From: Serratia entomophila
GTDB taxonomy: Bacteria > Pseudomonadota > Gammaproteobacteria > Enterobacterales > Enterobacteriaceae
NCBI RefSeq assembly: GCF_021462285.1
Contig: NZ_CP082787.1
Span: forward strand, 3,658,001 to 3,722,000
Reading direction: 5' to 3'
Length of the DNA stretch: 64,000 nucleotides
Part shown: piece after piece, positions 39,691 to 49,934 of the stretch
How positions within the stretch are numbered: the first letter of the stretch is position 1
Layout of the letters: each line of letters starts with the position of its first letter
Translations under genes and position numbers: made by a program
Notes under the pieces: generated by a model
Told to the model about the DNA's origin: nothing
Databases searched by the model: none
What the model saw: the letters and a program-made list of their open reading frames with translations, nothing else

Positions 39691-40905
39691 ATGAAAATTG
39701 TAAACGCCGAGGTGTTTGTCACCTGTCCGGGCCGGAATTTCGTCACGTTGAAGATCACTACCGACGATGGCATCACCGGCATCGGCGACGCCACGCTGAA
39801 CGGCCGCGAGCTGCCGGTGGCTTCCTACCTGAAGGATCACGTCTGCCCGCAGTTGATCGGCCGCGACGCGCATCAGATCGAGGACATCTGGCAGTTCTTC
39901 TACAAGGGCGCCTACTGGCGGCGTGGCCCGGTAACCATGTCGGCCATCTCCGCCGTCGACATGGCGCTGTGGGACATTAAGGGCAAGGCGGCCAATATGC
40001 CGCTGTACCAGTTGCTGGGCGGCGCATCGCGCACCGGGGTGATGGTGTACTGCCACACCACCGGCCACTCTATCGACGAAGTGCTCGACGACTACGCCAG
40101 GCATAAAGAGCTGGGCTTCAAAGCCATTCGCGCCCAGTGCGGCGTGCCGGGCATGAAAACCACCTACGGCATGGCCAAGGGCAAAGGGCAGGCCTACGAG
40201 CCGGCCACCAAAGGCAACTGGCCGGAAGAACAGCTGTGGTCGACGGAGAAATACCTCGACTTCACCCCCAAACTGTTCGAGGCGGTACGCAACAAATTCG
40301 GCTTCGACGAACACCTGTTGCACGACATGCATCATCGCCTGACGCCAATCGAAGCGGCGCGCTTCGGCAAAAGCATCGAGCAGTACCGGCTGTTCTGGAT
40401 GGAAGATCCGACCCCGGCGGAAAACCAGGAATGTTTCCGCCTGATCCGCCAGCACACCGTCACGCCGATCGCCGTCGGCGAGGTGTTCAACAGCATCTGG
40501 GACTGCAAGCAGCTGATCGAAGAACAACTGATCGACTATATCCGCACCACGCTCACCCACGCGGGCGGCATTACCGGCATGCGCCGCATCGCCGACTTTG
40601 CCTCGCTGTATCAGGTGCGCACCGGTTCGCACGGCCCTTCCGACCTGTCGCCCATCTGCATGGCGGCGGCGCTGCACTTCGATCTCTGGGTACCGAACTT
40701 CGGCGTACAGGAATACATGGGCTATTCCGAGCAGATGCTTGAGGTGTTCCCGCACAGCTGGACGTTCAACGACGGCTATATGCACCCGGGCGACAAGCCG
40801 GGGCTGGGCATCGAGTTCGATGAAAAGCGTGCGGCCCGCTACCCCTATGAACCCGCCTACCTGCCGGTGGCGCGCCTGGAGGATGGCACCTTATGGAACT
40901 GGTAA
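39691..40905 (+). CDS. rspA: Starvation-sensing protein RspA (mannonate dehydratase-like)
   Basis: Enolase-superfamily member of the ManD group that dehydrates D-mannonate or D-gluconate, often at low efficiency. 404 aa from the ATG at 39691 ([20 protein letters not shown]), the E. coli RspA start; ATG at 39682 has a ribosome-binding site only one base away. Conserved ManD segments: [30 protein letters not shown] (acid/base His region), [11 protein letters not shown] and [11 protein letters not shown] as metal ligands, and HGPSDLSP. First gene of the rsp operon; overlaps rspB by 13 nt. Confidence 0.95.
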   Translation: MKIVNAEVFVTCPGRNFVTLKITTDDGITGIGDATLNGRELPVASYLKDHVCPQLIGRDAHQIEDIWQFFYKGAYWRRGPVTMSAISAVDMALWDIKGKAANMPLYQLLGGASRTGVMVYCHTTGHSIDEVLDDYARHKELGFKAIRAQCGVPGMKTTYGMAKGKGQAYEPATKGNWPEEQLWSTEKYLDFTPKLFEAVRNKFGFDEHLLHDMHHRLTPIEAARFGKSIEQYRLFWMEDPTPAENQECFRLIRQHTVTPIAVGEVFNSIWDCKQLIEEQLIDYIRTTLTHAGGITGMRRIADFASLYQVRTGSHGPSDLSPICMAAALHFDLWVPNFGVQEYMGYSEQMLEVFPHSWTFNDGYMHPGDKPGLGIEFDEKRAARYPYEPAYLPVARLEDGTLWNW

Positions 40906-41936
40906 CCGAACGCCGCGGCATGCGCAGCGTAGTGATTGAACAGCCCGGCCGGTTGGCCATCCAGCAACGCGAGCTGCCGCAGCCGGCGGCCGGCGAAGTG
41001 CGGGTGAAGGTGAAATTTGCCGGCATCTGCGGCTCCGACGTGCACATCTATCACGGCCATAATCCGTTCGCCAAATACCCGCGGGTGATCGGCCACGAAT
41101 TCTTCGGCCTGATCGATGCGGTGGGCGCCGGCGTCGATCCCCAACGCATCGGCGAACGCGTCTCGGTCGATCCGGTAGTGAGCTGCGGGCATTGTTACCC
41201 CTGCTCGGTCGGCCGCCCCAACGTCTGCAGCGCGCTGCAGGTGATCGGCGTGCACCGCGACGGCGGCTTCAGCGACTACGCCTGCGCCCCGGCGCGCAAC
41301 GCCTACCCCATTCCGGCCGGCATCAGCGATCGCCACGCGGCGATGGTCGAACCCTTCACCATCGCCGCCAACATTACCGCCCACCTGCAGCCCAGGGCCG
41401 ACGATATTGCGCTGATCTACGGCGCGGGCCCGATGGGGCTGACGGTGATCCAAACGCTGAAGGGCGTCTACGGTGTCAAACAGGTGATCGTCACCGATCG
41501 CATCGCCGAGCGGCTGACGATGGCGCAGCAAAACGGCGCCGACTGGGCATTCAACAACGCCGAAGCCTCGCTGCCGCAGGCGCTGCTGGAACGCGGCATC
41601 CGCCCGACGTTGATCGTCGATGCGGCCTGCCACCCGGCCATCCTGCAGGAGGCGATCAACCTGGCCTCACCGGCGGCGCGCATCGGCATCATGGGCTTCT
41701 CCGGCGACGCCTGCACGATCACCCAGCAGAGCGTCACCAGCAAGGAGCTGTCGATTTTTTCTTCGCGCCTCAACAGCGCGCGTTTCCCGCAGGTGATTGA
41801 CTGGATGGCCGCCGGGAAAATCGATCCGGCGCGGCTGATCACCCACTGTGTGCCGGCCGATGAGGTCGAACGGGCGATGCTGATGTTCGAACGGGACCAA
41901 CGCACCTGCTGCAAGGTTTTACTGCAGTTCGGTTAG
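40893..41936 (+). CDS. rspB: Zinc-type alcohol dehydrogenase RspB
   Basis: 347 aa medium-chain dehydrogenase. Catalytic-zinc residues are in [12 protein letters not shown] and [13 protein letters not shown]; the structural zinc set is [16 protein letters not shown] (four Cys). The nucleotide fold is [15 protein letters not shown]. Close to E. coli RspB and to L-idonate/threonine dehydrogenase types. The start at 40893 has GGAGG ten bases before it; M10 at 40920 is the E. coli-like alternative. Probably oxidises a polyol or aldonate feeding RspA; inferred from the operon. Confidence 0.93.
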   Translation: MELVTERRGMRSVVIEQPGRLAIQQRELPQPAAGEVRVKVKFAGICGSDVHIYHGHNPFAKYPRVIGHEFFGLIDAVGAGVDPQRIGERVSVDPVVSCGHCYPCSVGRPNVCSALQVIGVHRDGGFSDYACAPARNAYPIPAGISDRHAAMVEPFTIAANITAHLQPRADDIALIYGAGPMGLTVIQTLKGVYGVKQVIVTDRIAERLTMAQQNGADWAFNNAEASLPQALLERGIRPTLIVDAACHPAILQEAINLASPAARIGIMGFSGDACTITQQSVTSKELSIFSSRLNSARFPQVIDWMAAGKIDPARLITHCVPADEVERAMLMFERDQRTCCKVLLQFG

Positions 41937-42002
41937 CGCCGGGCGGCGCCCTGGCGGAGAACGAAGCATCACAACTAAAACAACGTTAAGTGGAGTGCTT
42001 TT

Positions 42003-43292
42003 ATGTTTAAAAACCTGCGTTGGACCATCGTATTCCTGCTGTTCATGGTTTACATGATCAACTACCTCGACCGCGTGGCGCTGTCGATTACCGTGCCGAT
42101 GATCGAGAAAGATCTGCTGCTGAACGCCGAGCAGTTCGGCTTTATCTTCGGCAGCTTCTTCTTCGGCTACGCCATTTTCAACTTTATCGGCGGGCTGGCG
42201 GTGGACAAGTTCGGCCCCACCCTGGTGCTGGGGGTGGCGGTGGGCCTGTGGTCAATCTTCTGCGGCATGACCGCGGTGGCCACCGGCTTCTACTCGATGC
42301 TGATCCTGCGCGTCCTGTTCGGTATGGCCGAAGGGCCGATCTGCGCCTCCGCCAACAAGATGATCAACGGCTGGTTCCCGAAGAAACAGGCGGCGACCGC
42401 CATGGGCCTGCTCAGCGCCGGCTCGCCGCTGGGCGGCGCGGTGGCGGGGCCGATCGTCGGCTATCTGGCGCTGGCCTTCGGCTGGCGCCCGGCCTTCATG
42501 ATCATCTGTTCGATAGGCATCGTCTGGATGCTGATATGGTTCTTTGTGGTGGCGGATAACCCGGCGAAAAGCAAACGCATCGGCAGCGGCGAGCTGGCGC
42601 TGATCGGCCGGCTGCAGCAGGAAAACCACAGTGAAGAACAGGCGCTGAGCAACGCCGCGCACGGCCTGGGCTATTACCTGAAACAGCCGATCATCCTGGT
42701 CACCGCCTTCGCCTTCTTCTGCTACAACTACATTCTGTTCTTCTTCCTGAGCTGGTTCCCGTCGTACCTGGTGCAGGCGCATAACCTGAACATCAAGGAG
42801 ATGAGCCTGACCACGGTGATCCCCTGGATCGTCGGCTTCGTCGGCCTGGCGCTCGGCGGCTACATCTCGGACAAGATCTTCAACATGACCGGCAAGCTGC
42901 TGCTGTCGCGCAAGATAGTGCTGGTGACCAGCCTGCTGGCGGCGGCGGCGTGCGTGGCGCTGGCGGGCACCGTCAGCAGCGTGGTGCCGGCGGTGGTGCT
43001 GATGTCGATCTCCATTTTCTTCCTGTATATCACCGGCGCCATTTACTGGGCGATCATTCAGGACGTGGTGCATAAATCACGGGTGGGCGGCGCCAGCGGC
43101 TTTATTCACCTGGTCGGCAGCGTTTCCGGCATCGTCGGCCCGATCGTTACCGGCTACATCGTGCAGAACACCGGCAAATTCGACAGCGCCTTCATGCTGG
43201 CGGGTGGGGTCGCCGCACTGGGCGCAGTGCTGGTGCTGCTGGTCATCAAGGCGCCGCGCGCCGCCGCGCAAGCGCAAACATTAAAACCATAA
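42003..43292 (+). CDS. MFS sugar-acid transporter (ACS family)
   Basis: 429 aa, 12 helices, anion:cation symporter family (ExuT, GudP and galactonate-transporter relatives). Family marks: [18 protein letters not shown] in helix 1, [10 protein letters not shown] (motif A), [34 protein letters not shown]. Substrate is probably an aldonate or hexuronate, by family and operon. E. coli's rsp cluster lacks this gene, so it is an addition between rspB and ydfI. AAGTGGAG precedes the ATG. Confidence 0.92.
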   Translation: MFKNLRWTIVFLLFMVYMINYLDRVALSITVPMIEKDLLLNAEQFGFIFGSFFFGYAIFNFIGGLAVDKFGPTLVLGVAVGLWSIFCGMTAVATGFYSMLILRVLFGMAEGPICASANKMINGWFPKKQAATAMGLLSAGSPLGGAVAGPIVGYLALAFGWRPAFMIICSIGIVWMLIWFFVVADNPAKSKRIGSGELALIGRLQQENHSEEQALSNAAHGLGYYLKQPIILVTAFAFFCYNYILFFFLSWFPSYLVQAHNLNIKEMSLTTVIPWIVGFVGLALGGYISDKIFNMTGKLLLSRKIVLVTSLLAAAACVALAGTVSSVVPAVVLMSISIFFLYITGAIYWAIIQDVVHKSRVGGASGFIHLVGSVSGIVGPIVTGYIVQNTGKFDSAFMLAGGVAALGAVLVLLVIKAPRAAAQAQTLKP

Positions 43293-43299
43293 AACCACC

Positions 43300-43324
43300 A
43301 GGGGCGGTTGGCTCGCCCCCTTTC
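43300..43324 (+). terminator. Weak hairpin between the ACS transporter gene and ydfI
   Basis: GGGGCG (43301-43306) and CGCCCC (43314-43319) form a short stem followed by only three T. It may attenuate downstream expression within the operon. Confidence 0.35.
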
Positions 43325-43338
43325 CAGGGATAATCAGC

Positions 43339-44829
43339 ATGAAACTTTCCAGCAGCAGCGCGCTGCCGGCGGCCATTGCCCGCCCCGGCTACCCGCGCGA
43401 GCGATTAAAACCGCGCATCGTGCATATCGGCTTCGGCGCCTTTCACCGCGCGCATCAGGCGGTGTATGCGGACAGGCTGGCCGCTGAGCACGCCAGCGAC
43501 TGGGGCTACTGCGAGATCAGCATGCAGCACGGCCGGCAAAAGATCGCCGACCTGCAGCGGCAGGAGCTGCTGTACTCGGTAGCGGAAATGGATGACGGCG
43601 GCTGGCGTGGCCGGGTAATCGGCGTGGTGCGCCGGGCGCTGCATCTGCAGGCCGACGGCCTGACGGCGGTGCTGGAGGCCATGGCCGATCCGCAGGTAGC
43701 CATCGTTTCACTGACGATCAGCGAAAAAGGCTACTGCCACCAGCCCGCCAGCGGCCAGCTGATGGCGAACCACCCGGCGATTGAGCACGACATCGCCCAC
43801 CCGCTGCAGCCGCAGTCGGCGCCCGGGTTGATCCTGGCGGCGCTGCGCCTGCGCCGCCGGCGCGGGTTGCCGCCGTTCGCGGTGATGTCCTGCGACAATA
43901 TGCCGGCCAACGGCCAGGTGACGCGCAACGTGATAACCCAGCTGGCGCAGTGCCGGGACGCAGAGCTGGCCGACTGGCTGCGGCGCGAGGTGGCCTTCCC
44001 GTCCACCATGGTGGACCGCATCGTGCCGGCGGTGACGCAGGAAACCCGGCAACGGCTGCAGAGCCTGCTGGGCGGCGTTGAAGATGACGCCGGGGTGGCC
44101 TGCGAGCCGTTCAGCCAGTGGGTGATCGAAGATAACTTCCCGCAGGGGCGCCCGGCGTGGGAAAAGGCCGGCGCCGAGCTGGTGCGCGACGTGCTGCCGT
44201 ACGAGGAAATGAAGCTGCGCATGCTGAACGGCAGCCATTCGTTTCTCGCCTACCTCGGCTATCTGGCCGGTTATCAGCATATCGGCGACTGCATGCAGGA
44301 TGCGGATTTTGCGCGCGCCGCACGCCATCTGATGCTGGCGGAACAGGCGCCCACGCTGCAAACGCGCGAAGCGGATCTGACGCAATACGCCGATTCGCTG
44401 CTGCAGCGCTTTAGCAACCGCGCGCTGAAACACCGCACCGGGCAGATCGCCACCGACGGCTCGCAAAAGCTGCCGCAGCGGCTGCTGGATTCGATTCGTT
44501 GGCATCTGGCGCACGGCAGCCGTTTCGACTGCCTGGCGCTGGGCGTAGCCGGCTGGCTGCGCTACGTCGGCGGGCAAGACGAACAGGGCCAACCAATAGA
44601 ACTCGAGGATCCGCTGCGCGAGCCTATCGCCGCGCTGGTGGCGGGCAGCGAACAAGGCCAGCCGCGCGTGCTGGCGCTGCTGCAGCTGGAGGCGGTATTC
44701 GGCCGCGATCTGCCGGGCAACCCGACCTTCGTCAGCGCGATCGGCCACGCCTACCGGCAACTGCTCGCCCAGGGCGCCAAAGCCGCCGTCGCCGCTTTGC
44801 CATCGTTCGATACAGAAGGAGGATACTGA
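43339..44829 (+). CDS. ydfI: Mannitol dehydrogenase family oxidoreductase (YdfI-like)
   Basis: 496 aa polyol-specific long-chain dehydrogenase, related to fructuronate reductase UxuB and E. coli YdfI. NAD-binding [15 protein letters not shown] near residue 30, [31 protein letters not shown], and the catalytic Lys/His motif [28 protein letters not shown]. coli YdfI is reported as a D-mannonate oxidoreductase, which would interconvert fructuronate and mannonate, the RspA substrate. TGATG overlap with ydfJ. Confidence 0.92.
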   Translation: MKLSSSSALPAAIARPGYPRERLKPRIVHIGFGAFHRAHQAVYADRLAAEHASDWGYCEISMQHGRQKIADLQRQELLYSVAEMDDGGWRGRVIGVVRRALHLQADGLTAVLEAMADPQVAIVSLTISEKGYCHQPASGQLMANHPAIEHDIAHPLQPQSAPGLILAALRLRRRRGLPPFAVMSCDNMPANGQVTRNVITQLAQCRDAELADWLRREVAFPSTMVDRIVPAVTQETRQRLQSLLGGVEDDAGVACEPFSQWVIEDNFPQGRPAWEKAGAELVRDVLPYEEMKLRMLNGSHSFLAYLGYLAGYQHIGDCMQDADFARAARHLMLAEQAPTLQTREADLTQYADSLLQRFSNRALKHRTGQIATDGSQKLPQRLLDSIRWHLAHGSRFDCLALGVAGWLRYVGGQDEQGQPIELEDPLREPIAALVAGSEQGQPRVLALLQLEAVFGRDLPGNPTFVSAIGHAYRQLLAQGAKAAVAALPSFDTEGGY

Positions 44830-46160
44830 TGTCTGCAACCTCTCACGACGCCATTACCGGCGGCAGCCAACCGCTGCTGCGGCGCGTCGCCAGCGCGTCG
44901 GCGATCGGCACCGCCGCCGAATACTACGACTTTTTCGCTTACGGCACCGCCGCCGTGCTGTTCTTCGGCCAGCTGTTTTTCCCCAGCGCCGATCCGCTGA
45001 TCGGCACCCTGGCGGCCTTCGCCACCTACGCGGTCGGTTTCCTGGCCCGCCCGCTGGGCGGCATCGTGTTCGGCCACATCGGCGATAAGGTCGGCCGCAA
45101 GAAAGCGCTGGTAATCACCATCCTGATCGTCGGCCTCGGCACCTTCTGCATCGGCCTGCTGCCGACCTACGAAAAAATCGGCGTCTGGGCGCCGATAGCG
45201 TTAATCCTGATCCGCGTGCTGCAGGGCTTTGGCGTCGGCGGCGAGCAGGCCGGCGCGGTGTTGATGACCGCCGAATATTCACCGCCGCAGCGGCGCGGCT
45301 TCTACGCCAGCTGGGTACAGATCGGCGCGCCGGCCGGCTTCCTGCTGCCCTCCGGGCTGTTCGCCCTGCTGACCGCCCTGCTGTCGCCGGCGCAGATGCT
45401 GGACTGGGGCTGGCGCATTCCGTTCCTGCTCAGCCTGCTGTTGGTGATCGTCGGGCTGTTCATCCGCCTGAAGATCGACGAGTCGCCGGTCTTTGCCCAG
45501 ATCCGCGCCACCAAGGCGGTGGAAAGCCGGCCGGTGGTGGAAGTGGCCCGCCGCTACCCGGGCCTGATCGGCAAAGGAGTATGCGCCAAGCTGATCGAAG
45601 CCTGCGCCTTCGCCATGTTCACGGTGATCGTGCTGGCCTACGGCAAGGCTAACCATCTCAGCGAAAACATTCTGCTGCAGACGATGATCGTGGCGGTGCT
45701 GCTGGAGATTTTCGCCATTCCGCTGATGGGCCACCTTTCCGACCGGCTGGGGCGCAAACCGGTTTACATCGCCGGCGCACTGCTGCAGGTGGTGTGCATA
45801 GTGCCGTTCTTTATGGCCATCAACCTCGACAGTTACTGGGTGACCCAGATAGCCATGATCCTGGTGCTGACCCTCGGCCACAGCATGTGCTACGCCCCAC
45901 AGGCGTCCTACTTCCCGGAGCTGTTCCCGACCCGCGTGCGCTGCAGCGGCATCGCGCTGATCTGGCAGACAGGATCGCTTATCGGCAGCGGCGTGCTCGG
46001 GCTGGTGGCGGTGAAAATCCTGCAGGTGACCGGCGGCCACTACTACGGCCTGGCGGGCTACATGATGGCGTTGGGCGTGGTTTCGGCCATCGGCCTGAGC
46101 CTGATGCCGGAAACCGCGCCGCAGCGGTGCAAGCAGGAATATCAGGACTGGCGTCATTAA
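44829..46160 (+). CDS. ydfJ: MFS transporter of the MHS family (YdfJ-like)
   Basis: 443 aa metabolite:H+ symporter, 12 helices. Marks: SAIGTAAEYYDFFAYGTAAVLFF in helix 1, GGIVFGHIGDKVGRKKAL (motif A), RVLQGFGVGGEQAGAV and LIGHL-like GHLSDRLGRKPV in the second half. E. coli YdfJ in the same cluster belongs here. The start at 44829 has AGAAGGAGG before it and overlaps ydfI. A much longer upstream frame is ydfI in another phase. The operon thus has two unrelated uptake systems. Confidence 0.93.
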   Translation: MSATSHDAITGGSQPLLRRVASASAIGTAAEYYDFFAYGTAAVLFFGQLFFPSADPLIGTLAAFATYAVGFLARPLGGIVFGHIGDKVGRKKALVITILIVGLGTFCIGLLPTYEKIGVWAPIALILIRVLQGFGVGGEQAGAVLMTAEYSPPQRRGFYASWVQIGAPAGFLLPSGLFALLTALLSPAQMLDWGWRIPFLLSLLLVIVGLFIRLKIDESPVFAQIRATKAVESRPVVEVARRYPGLIGKGVCAKLIEACAFAMFTVIVLAYGKANHLSENILLQTMIVAVLLEIFAIPLMGHLSDRLGRKPVYIAGALLQVVCIVPFFMAINLDSYWVTQIAMILVLTLGHSMCYAPQASYFPELFPTRVRCSGIALIWQTGSLIGSGVLGLVAVKILQVTGGHYYGLAGYMMALGVVSAIGLSLMPETAPQRCKQEYQDWRH

Positions 46161-46171
46161 GATGGCCTATT

Positions 46172-46197
46172 CGGCGGGTGGATTTATCCACCCGCCG
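46172..46197. repeat. Strong inverted repeat between ydfJ and rspR
   Basis: CGGCGGGTGGA and TCCACCCGCCG are perfect 11-bp arms with a 4-nt loop. No T-run follows. It may end the operon or separate rspR expression from it. Confidence 0.5.
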
Positions 46198-46257
46198 TCA
46201 GACAATAATCTGCTAGTATGGTGGCATTCGAATCCCAGCCAGATTACTGATTGCGCC

Positions 46258-46944
46258 ATGTCTGAATCGTACAGTCTCACCAACACCGTTCCGGTCAACC
46301 AGCAGATCTACCGGTTCCTGCGCAAGGATATTGTCGACTGCAGCATTCCCCCCGGCACCCTGCTGTCCGAGAAAGAGATCTCCACCCGCTTTAGCGTCTC
46401 GCGCCAGCCGGTACGCGAGGCCTTTATCAAGCTGGCGGAGGCCGGGCTGGTGCAGATCCTGCCGCAGCGCGGCACCTTCGTGATGAAGATCTCCGCCAAG
46501 CGGGTGGCCGACGGGCGCTTTATCCGCCAGGCGGTGGAGTGCGCCATCGTGCGCCGCGTGGCGCAGCGCATCACGCCCGCGCAGTTGATGACGCTGGAGC
46601 ATAATCTGCATCGCCAGGAGCTGGCGGCGCAGAACCGGCAGACGCGCGAATTCCTGGCGCTGGACGACGAGTTCCACCAGCTGCTCACCCAGTTCGCCGA
46701 CTGCCCGCTGGCCTGGGAAACCATCGAAACCATCAAGGCCACCATGGATCGGGTGCGCTTCCTCAGCCTGAGCGAAGTTTCGCCTCCGGAGAGCCTGATC
46801 CGGCAACATTACCGTATCTATGAGGCGCTGAAGGCGCAGGACGCGGATGCCGCCGAACGCGCCATACACGAGCACCTGCAGGAGATGATCTACTCGATCA
46901 CCCCGATCGCCCTGCAAAACACCGAGTGGTTCGAGGCAGAATAA
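46258..46944 (+). CDS. rspR: GntR-family regulator RspR
   Basis: 228 aa, the same length as E. coli RspR (YdfH), which represses rspAB. N-terminal GntR winged helix: DIVDCSIPPGTLLSEKEI, then FSVSRQPVREAFIKLAEAGLV (recognition region), LPQRGTFV. The C-terminal FCD ligand domain has LDDEFHQLL and RQHYRIYEALKAQDADAAE with metal-binding Asp/His. The start is at 46258; the frame is open to 46162 but that part covers the hairpin. Last gene of the cluster, same strand. Confidence 0.93.
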   Translation: MSESYSLTNTVPVNQQIYRFLRKDIVDCSIPPGTLLSEKEISTRFSVSRQPVREAFIKLAEAGLVQILPQRGTFVMKISAKRVADGRFIRQAVECAIVRRVAQRITPAQLMTLEHNLHRQELAAQNRQTREFLALDDEFHQLLTQFADCPLAWETIETIKATMDRVRFLSLSEVSPPESLIRQHYRIYEALKAQDADAAERAIHEHLQEMIYSITPIALQNTEWFEAE

Positions 46945-46961
46945 TCAGTCAGTTACCCCGC

Positions 46962-46979
46962 CGGGAGCGATCGCTCCCG
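46962..46979 (+). terminator. Terminator-like palindrome after rspR
   Basis: CGGGAGC and GCTCCCG flank GATC, 18 bp after the stop. No T-run, so termination is uncertain. Confidence 0.4.
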
Positions 46980-47147
46980 CGTATTTGGCCGCGCAAATGG
47001 CATTTCCTCTCAATCGCATCTATTGTTTCTCCTTGTCACAGCAAGTTCAGTAGTATCGCTTTAACGGCTTCAATCACCGCTTTTACTGCGCCGGTGGTCA
47101 GGGACCCTGGGCTGCCGGTGTACGAAAAGCTCAATCAGGAGTAAGTC

Positions 47148-48197
47148 ATGACTGATATAGCACAGTTGTTGGGAAAGGAAGCGGAAGACCTGTTGCAACA
47201 CCGCTGTACCACTATCCCCGCCGAAAACCTGTACCTGCCGGGCGCCGACTTTGTCGACCGGATCATGATTGATAACAACCGCCCCAATACCGTACTGCGC
47301 TCGATGCAAACCCTGCTCAACCACGGCCGCCTGGGCGGCACCGGCTACCTGTCGATCCTGCCGGTCGATCAGGGCATCGAGCACTCCGCCGGCGCGTCGT
47401 TCGCCGCCAACCCGCTGTACTTCGACCCGAAAAACATCGTTGAGCTGGCGATCGAGGCCGGCTGCAACTGCGTGGCCTCTACCTACGGCGTGCTGGCGTC
47501 CGTCTCGCGCCGCTACGCCCATAAAATTCCGTTCCTGGTCAAACTGAACCACAACGAAACCCTGAGCTACCCGACCCAGTACGACCAAACCCTGTACGCC
47601 AGCGTCGAGCAGGCGTTCAACCTGGGCGCGGTGGCGGTCGGCGCCACCATTTACTTCGGTTCGGAACAGTCGCGCCGCCAGATTGAGGAAATCTCTGCCG
47701 CCTTCGAACGCGCGCACGAGCTGGGCATGGTCACCGTGCTGTGGGCCTACCTGCGCAACCCGGCGTTCAACAAGGACGGCGTTGACTACCACTCCAGCGC
47801 CGATCTGACCGGCCAGGCCAACCATATCGCCGCCACCATCGGCGCCGACATCGTCAAACAGAAAATGGCGGAAAACAACGGCGGCTACCGCGCGGTGAAG
47901 TTCGGCTATACCGATGACCGCGTCTACAGCAAGCTGACCACCGATCACCCGATCGATCTGGTGCGTTACCAGCTGGCCAACTGCTACATGGGCCGCGCCG
48001 GGTTGATCAACTCCGGCGGCGCCGCCGGTGAAAACGACCTGCAGGAATCGGTGCGCACCGCGGTGATCAACAAACGCGCCGGCGGCATGGGATTGATCCT
48101 CGGCCGCAAGGCGTTCAAGAAATCGATGAAAGAAGGCGTGGCGCTGATCAACGCAGTGCAGGACGCCTATCTGGACAAGAAAGTCACCATCGCCTGA
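47148..48197 (+). CDS. fbaB: Class I fructose-bisphosphate aldolase
   Basis: DhnA-type aldolase that interconverts fructose-1,6-bisphosphate and two triose phosphates by a Schiff-base Lys, used mainly in gluconeogenesis. 349 aa (E. coli FbaB 350). Marks: [51 protein letters not shown] and [17 protein letters not shown] with Lys candidates. CAGGAG lies before the ATG. In E. coli it is also in the yeg region. A Cra-like sequence lies about 80 bp upstream (47061-47072). Own terminator. Confidence 0.96.
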   Translation: MTDIAQLLGKEAEDLLQHRCTTIPAENLYLPGADFVDRIMIDNNRPNTVLRSMQTLLNHGRLGGTGYLSILPVDQGIEHSAGASFAANPLYFDPKNIVELAIEAGCNCVASTYGVLASVSRRYAHKIPFLVKLNHNETLSYPTQYDQTLYASVEQAFNLGAVAVGATIYFGSEQSRRQIEEISAAFERAHELGMVTVLWAYLRNPAFNKDGVDYHSSADLTGQANHIAATIGADIVKQKMAENNGGYRAVKFGYTDDRVYSKLTTDHPIDLVRYQLANCYMGRAGLINSGGAAGENDLQESVRTAVINKRAGGMGLILGRKAFKKSMKEGVALINAVQDAYLDKKVTIA

Positions 48198-48218
48198 TCC
48201 TGGCGGCGCGCTTGTTCC

Positions 48219-48243
48219 CAGCCCGGTTCGCCGGGCTTTTTAT
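48219..48243 (+). terminator. Intrinsic terminator of fbaB
   Basis: AGCCCGG, a TTCG loop and CCGGGCT followed by TTTTA, 22 bp after the stop. Confidence 0.93.
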
Positions 48244-48377
48244 TTTCCGCCCGGATGCGATCTGCCTCGAGAATTTACCGCGCCAAAGGGCGCCGCGCTT
48301 AGTGCTTTCCCCTGGAGCATGATACTTTTGCCCTATAAGACATTACCTTTCAGATGAGTAAGCGACCGGAGACCCCG

Positions 48378-49349
48378 ATGAACAACGCCAACGCCCTGCT
48401 GAATTTCGCCCGCGAAACGCTGGAGATCGAGCTGACCGAAGCGCAGCGCCTGCTGGCGCGGCTGGATGACAACTTCGTCTGCGCCTGCGAACTGCTGTTG
48501 AACTGCCGCGGCAAGGCGGTGATTTCCGGCATCGGCAAATCCGGCCACATCGGCAAGAAGATCGCCGCTTCGCTGGCCAGCACCGGCACGCCGTCGTTCT
48601 TCGTTCACCCGGCGGAGGCGCTGCACGGCGATCTCGGCATGATCGGCGCCGACGACGTGGTGGTGTTTATCTCTTACTCCGGCCGCGCCAAAGAGCTGGA
48701 TCTGATCCTGCCGTTGTTGGCGGAGAACGGCATTGCGGTGATCGCCATCACCGGCGGCAAAGAGTCGCCGCTGGCGCAGGCCGCCGCCTGCGTGCTGGAT
48801 ATCAGCGTAGAGCGCGAAGCCTGCCCGATGGGGCTGGCGCCCACCTCCAGCGCGGTTAATACCCTGATGATGGGCGACGCGCTGGCGATGGCATTGATGC
48901 GCCAACGCGGTTTCAATGCGGAAGATTTTGCCCGCTCACACCCGGGCGGCAGCCTGGGCGCACGCCTGCTGAACCGGGTGCACCACCTGATGCGCACCGG
49001 CGATCGCCTGCCGAAGGTCAGCGAAAGCGCCAACGTGATGGAGGCGATGCTGGAACTGAGCCGCACCGGGTTGGGGCTGGTGGCGGTGTGCGATGCGCAG
49101 CGGAAAGTGGTGGGGGTATTTACCGACGGCGACCTGCGCCGCTGGCTGGTGAAGGGCAACAGCCTGCAGGATGCGCTGAGCCCGGCGATCACCCGCCCCG
49201 GCTACCGGCTGCCGGAACAGTGGCGCGCCGGCGAAGCGCTGGAGGCGCTGCACGAACAGCATATCAGCGCTGCGCCGGTGGTCAGCCTGGATGGCGTGCT
49301 GGTGGGCGCCATCAACCTGCACGATCTTCACCAGGCCGGCATCGGCTGA
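48378..49349 (+). CDS. gutQ: Arabinose-5-phosphate isomerase GutQ
   Basis: Interconverts ribulose-5-phosphate and arabinose-5-phosphate, the precursor of Kdo. 323 aa from the ATG at 48378 (GGAG six bases before); ATG 48354 is in frame with no site. SIS domain: VISGIGKSGHIGKKIAASLASTGTP (residues 49 on), FISYSGRAKELD, and the metal/catalytic His in HGDLG and SHPGG. Two CBS repeats follow (VHHLMRTGD and AAPVVSLDGVLVGA). It is closer to GutQ than to KdsD. Unlike in E. coli it is not inside a sorbitol operon. Confidence 0.92.
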   Translation: MNNANALLNFARETLEIELTEAQRLLARLDDNFVCACELLLNCRGKAVISGIGKSGHIGKKIAASLASTGTPSFFVHPAEALHGDLGMIGADDVVVFISYSGRAKELDLILPLLAENGIAVIAITGGKESPLAQAAACVLDISVEREACPMGLAPTSSAVNTLMMGDALAMALMRQRGFNAEDFARSHPGGSLGARLLNRVHHLMRTGDRLPKVSESANVMEAMLELSRTGLGLVAVCDAQRKVVGVFTDGDLRRWLVKGNSLQDALSPAITRPGYRLPEQWRAGEALEALHEQHISAAPVVSLDGVLVGAINLHDLHQAGIG

Positions 49350-49389
49350 TTCCCGGGCATGGGGCGCGGCAAACTGCGCCCCTGCGGCT

Positions 49390-49848
49390 TTATTGCCAGT
49401 CGGGGTTATCTTCGAACTGTTTCTTCAGCAGCGCCTTGATGTCGTCGTTCGGCTTGCCGAGCCACTGGTAGCTGGCGTACTTCTTCGGATGATCGATGGC
49501 CTCTGGCCGGTTTTCTACCTCAACGCGCACTGCCCAGGCCTGCGACTTGTCCTCTTTGAACGCCACGATCAAAAAGTTGTTGGCGCAGTCATGCGGCTTG
49601 CACAGGTTGCCGATCAGGTAGTCCTGCCCCTGCCAGCTCAGGTTCTCCACCGGCGTCGAGGTGCCGGCCCCCTTGCGCGCCCAGCCCGGCAGCCGCGCCT
49701 GGCCCTTCACCATATTTTGCCAGCTGGCTTGATAACCCGGCTGCTGGATCACGTCCGAGGTGGTGACAATCTGCTGGGCAAAGCCGCCCGCGCTGAAGCT
49801 GAGCAACGCGCCAAAAACGGCGCTGCGGAGTGCGCATTGTCCTGCCAT
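49390..49848 (-). CDS. ivy: Ivy-type inhibitor of vertebrate C-type lysozyme
   Basis: Periplasmic protein that blocks the active site of C-type lysozyme and may limit endogenous lytic transglycosylases. 152 aa. Signal peptide with cleavage near residue 24 (SAGGFA before QQIV). The diagnostic inhibitory loop CKPHDC is at residues 83-88 and its two Cys form the known disulfide. GGGAGAAAGGCC precedes the ATG. Convergent with gutQ; separate from the thiMD genes behind it by about 85 bp. Confidence 0.93.
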   Translation of the reverse strand: MAGQCALRSAVFGALLSFSAGGFAQQIVTTSDVIQQPGYQASWQNMVKGQARLPGWARKGAGTSTPVENLSWQGQDYLIGNLCKPHDCANNFLIVAFKEDKSQAWAVRVEVENRPEAIDHPKKYASYQWLGKPNDDIKALLKKQFEDNPDWQ

Positions 49849-49934
49849 GGCCTTTCTCCCTGGGTTAATTCTATTTACCCCGGCTGGCGCCGGGCCTCGA
49901 TCTAGTCAGACCGCAATGACGGCAAAAAGTTGGC

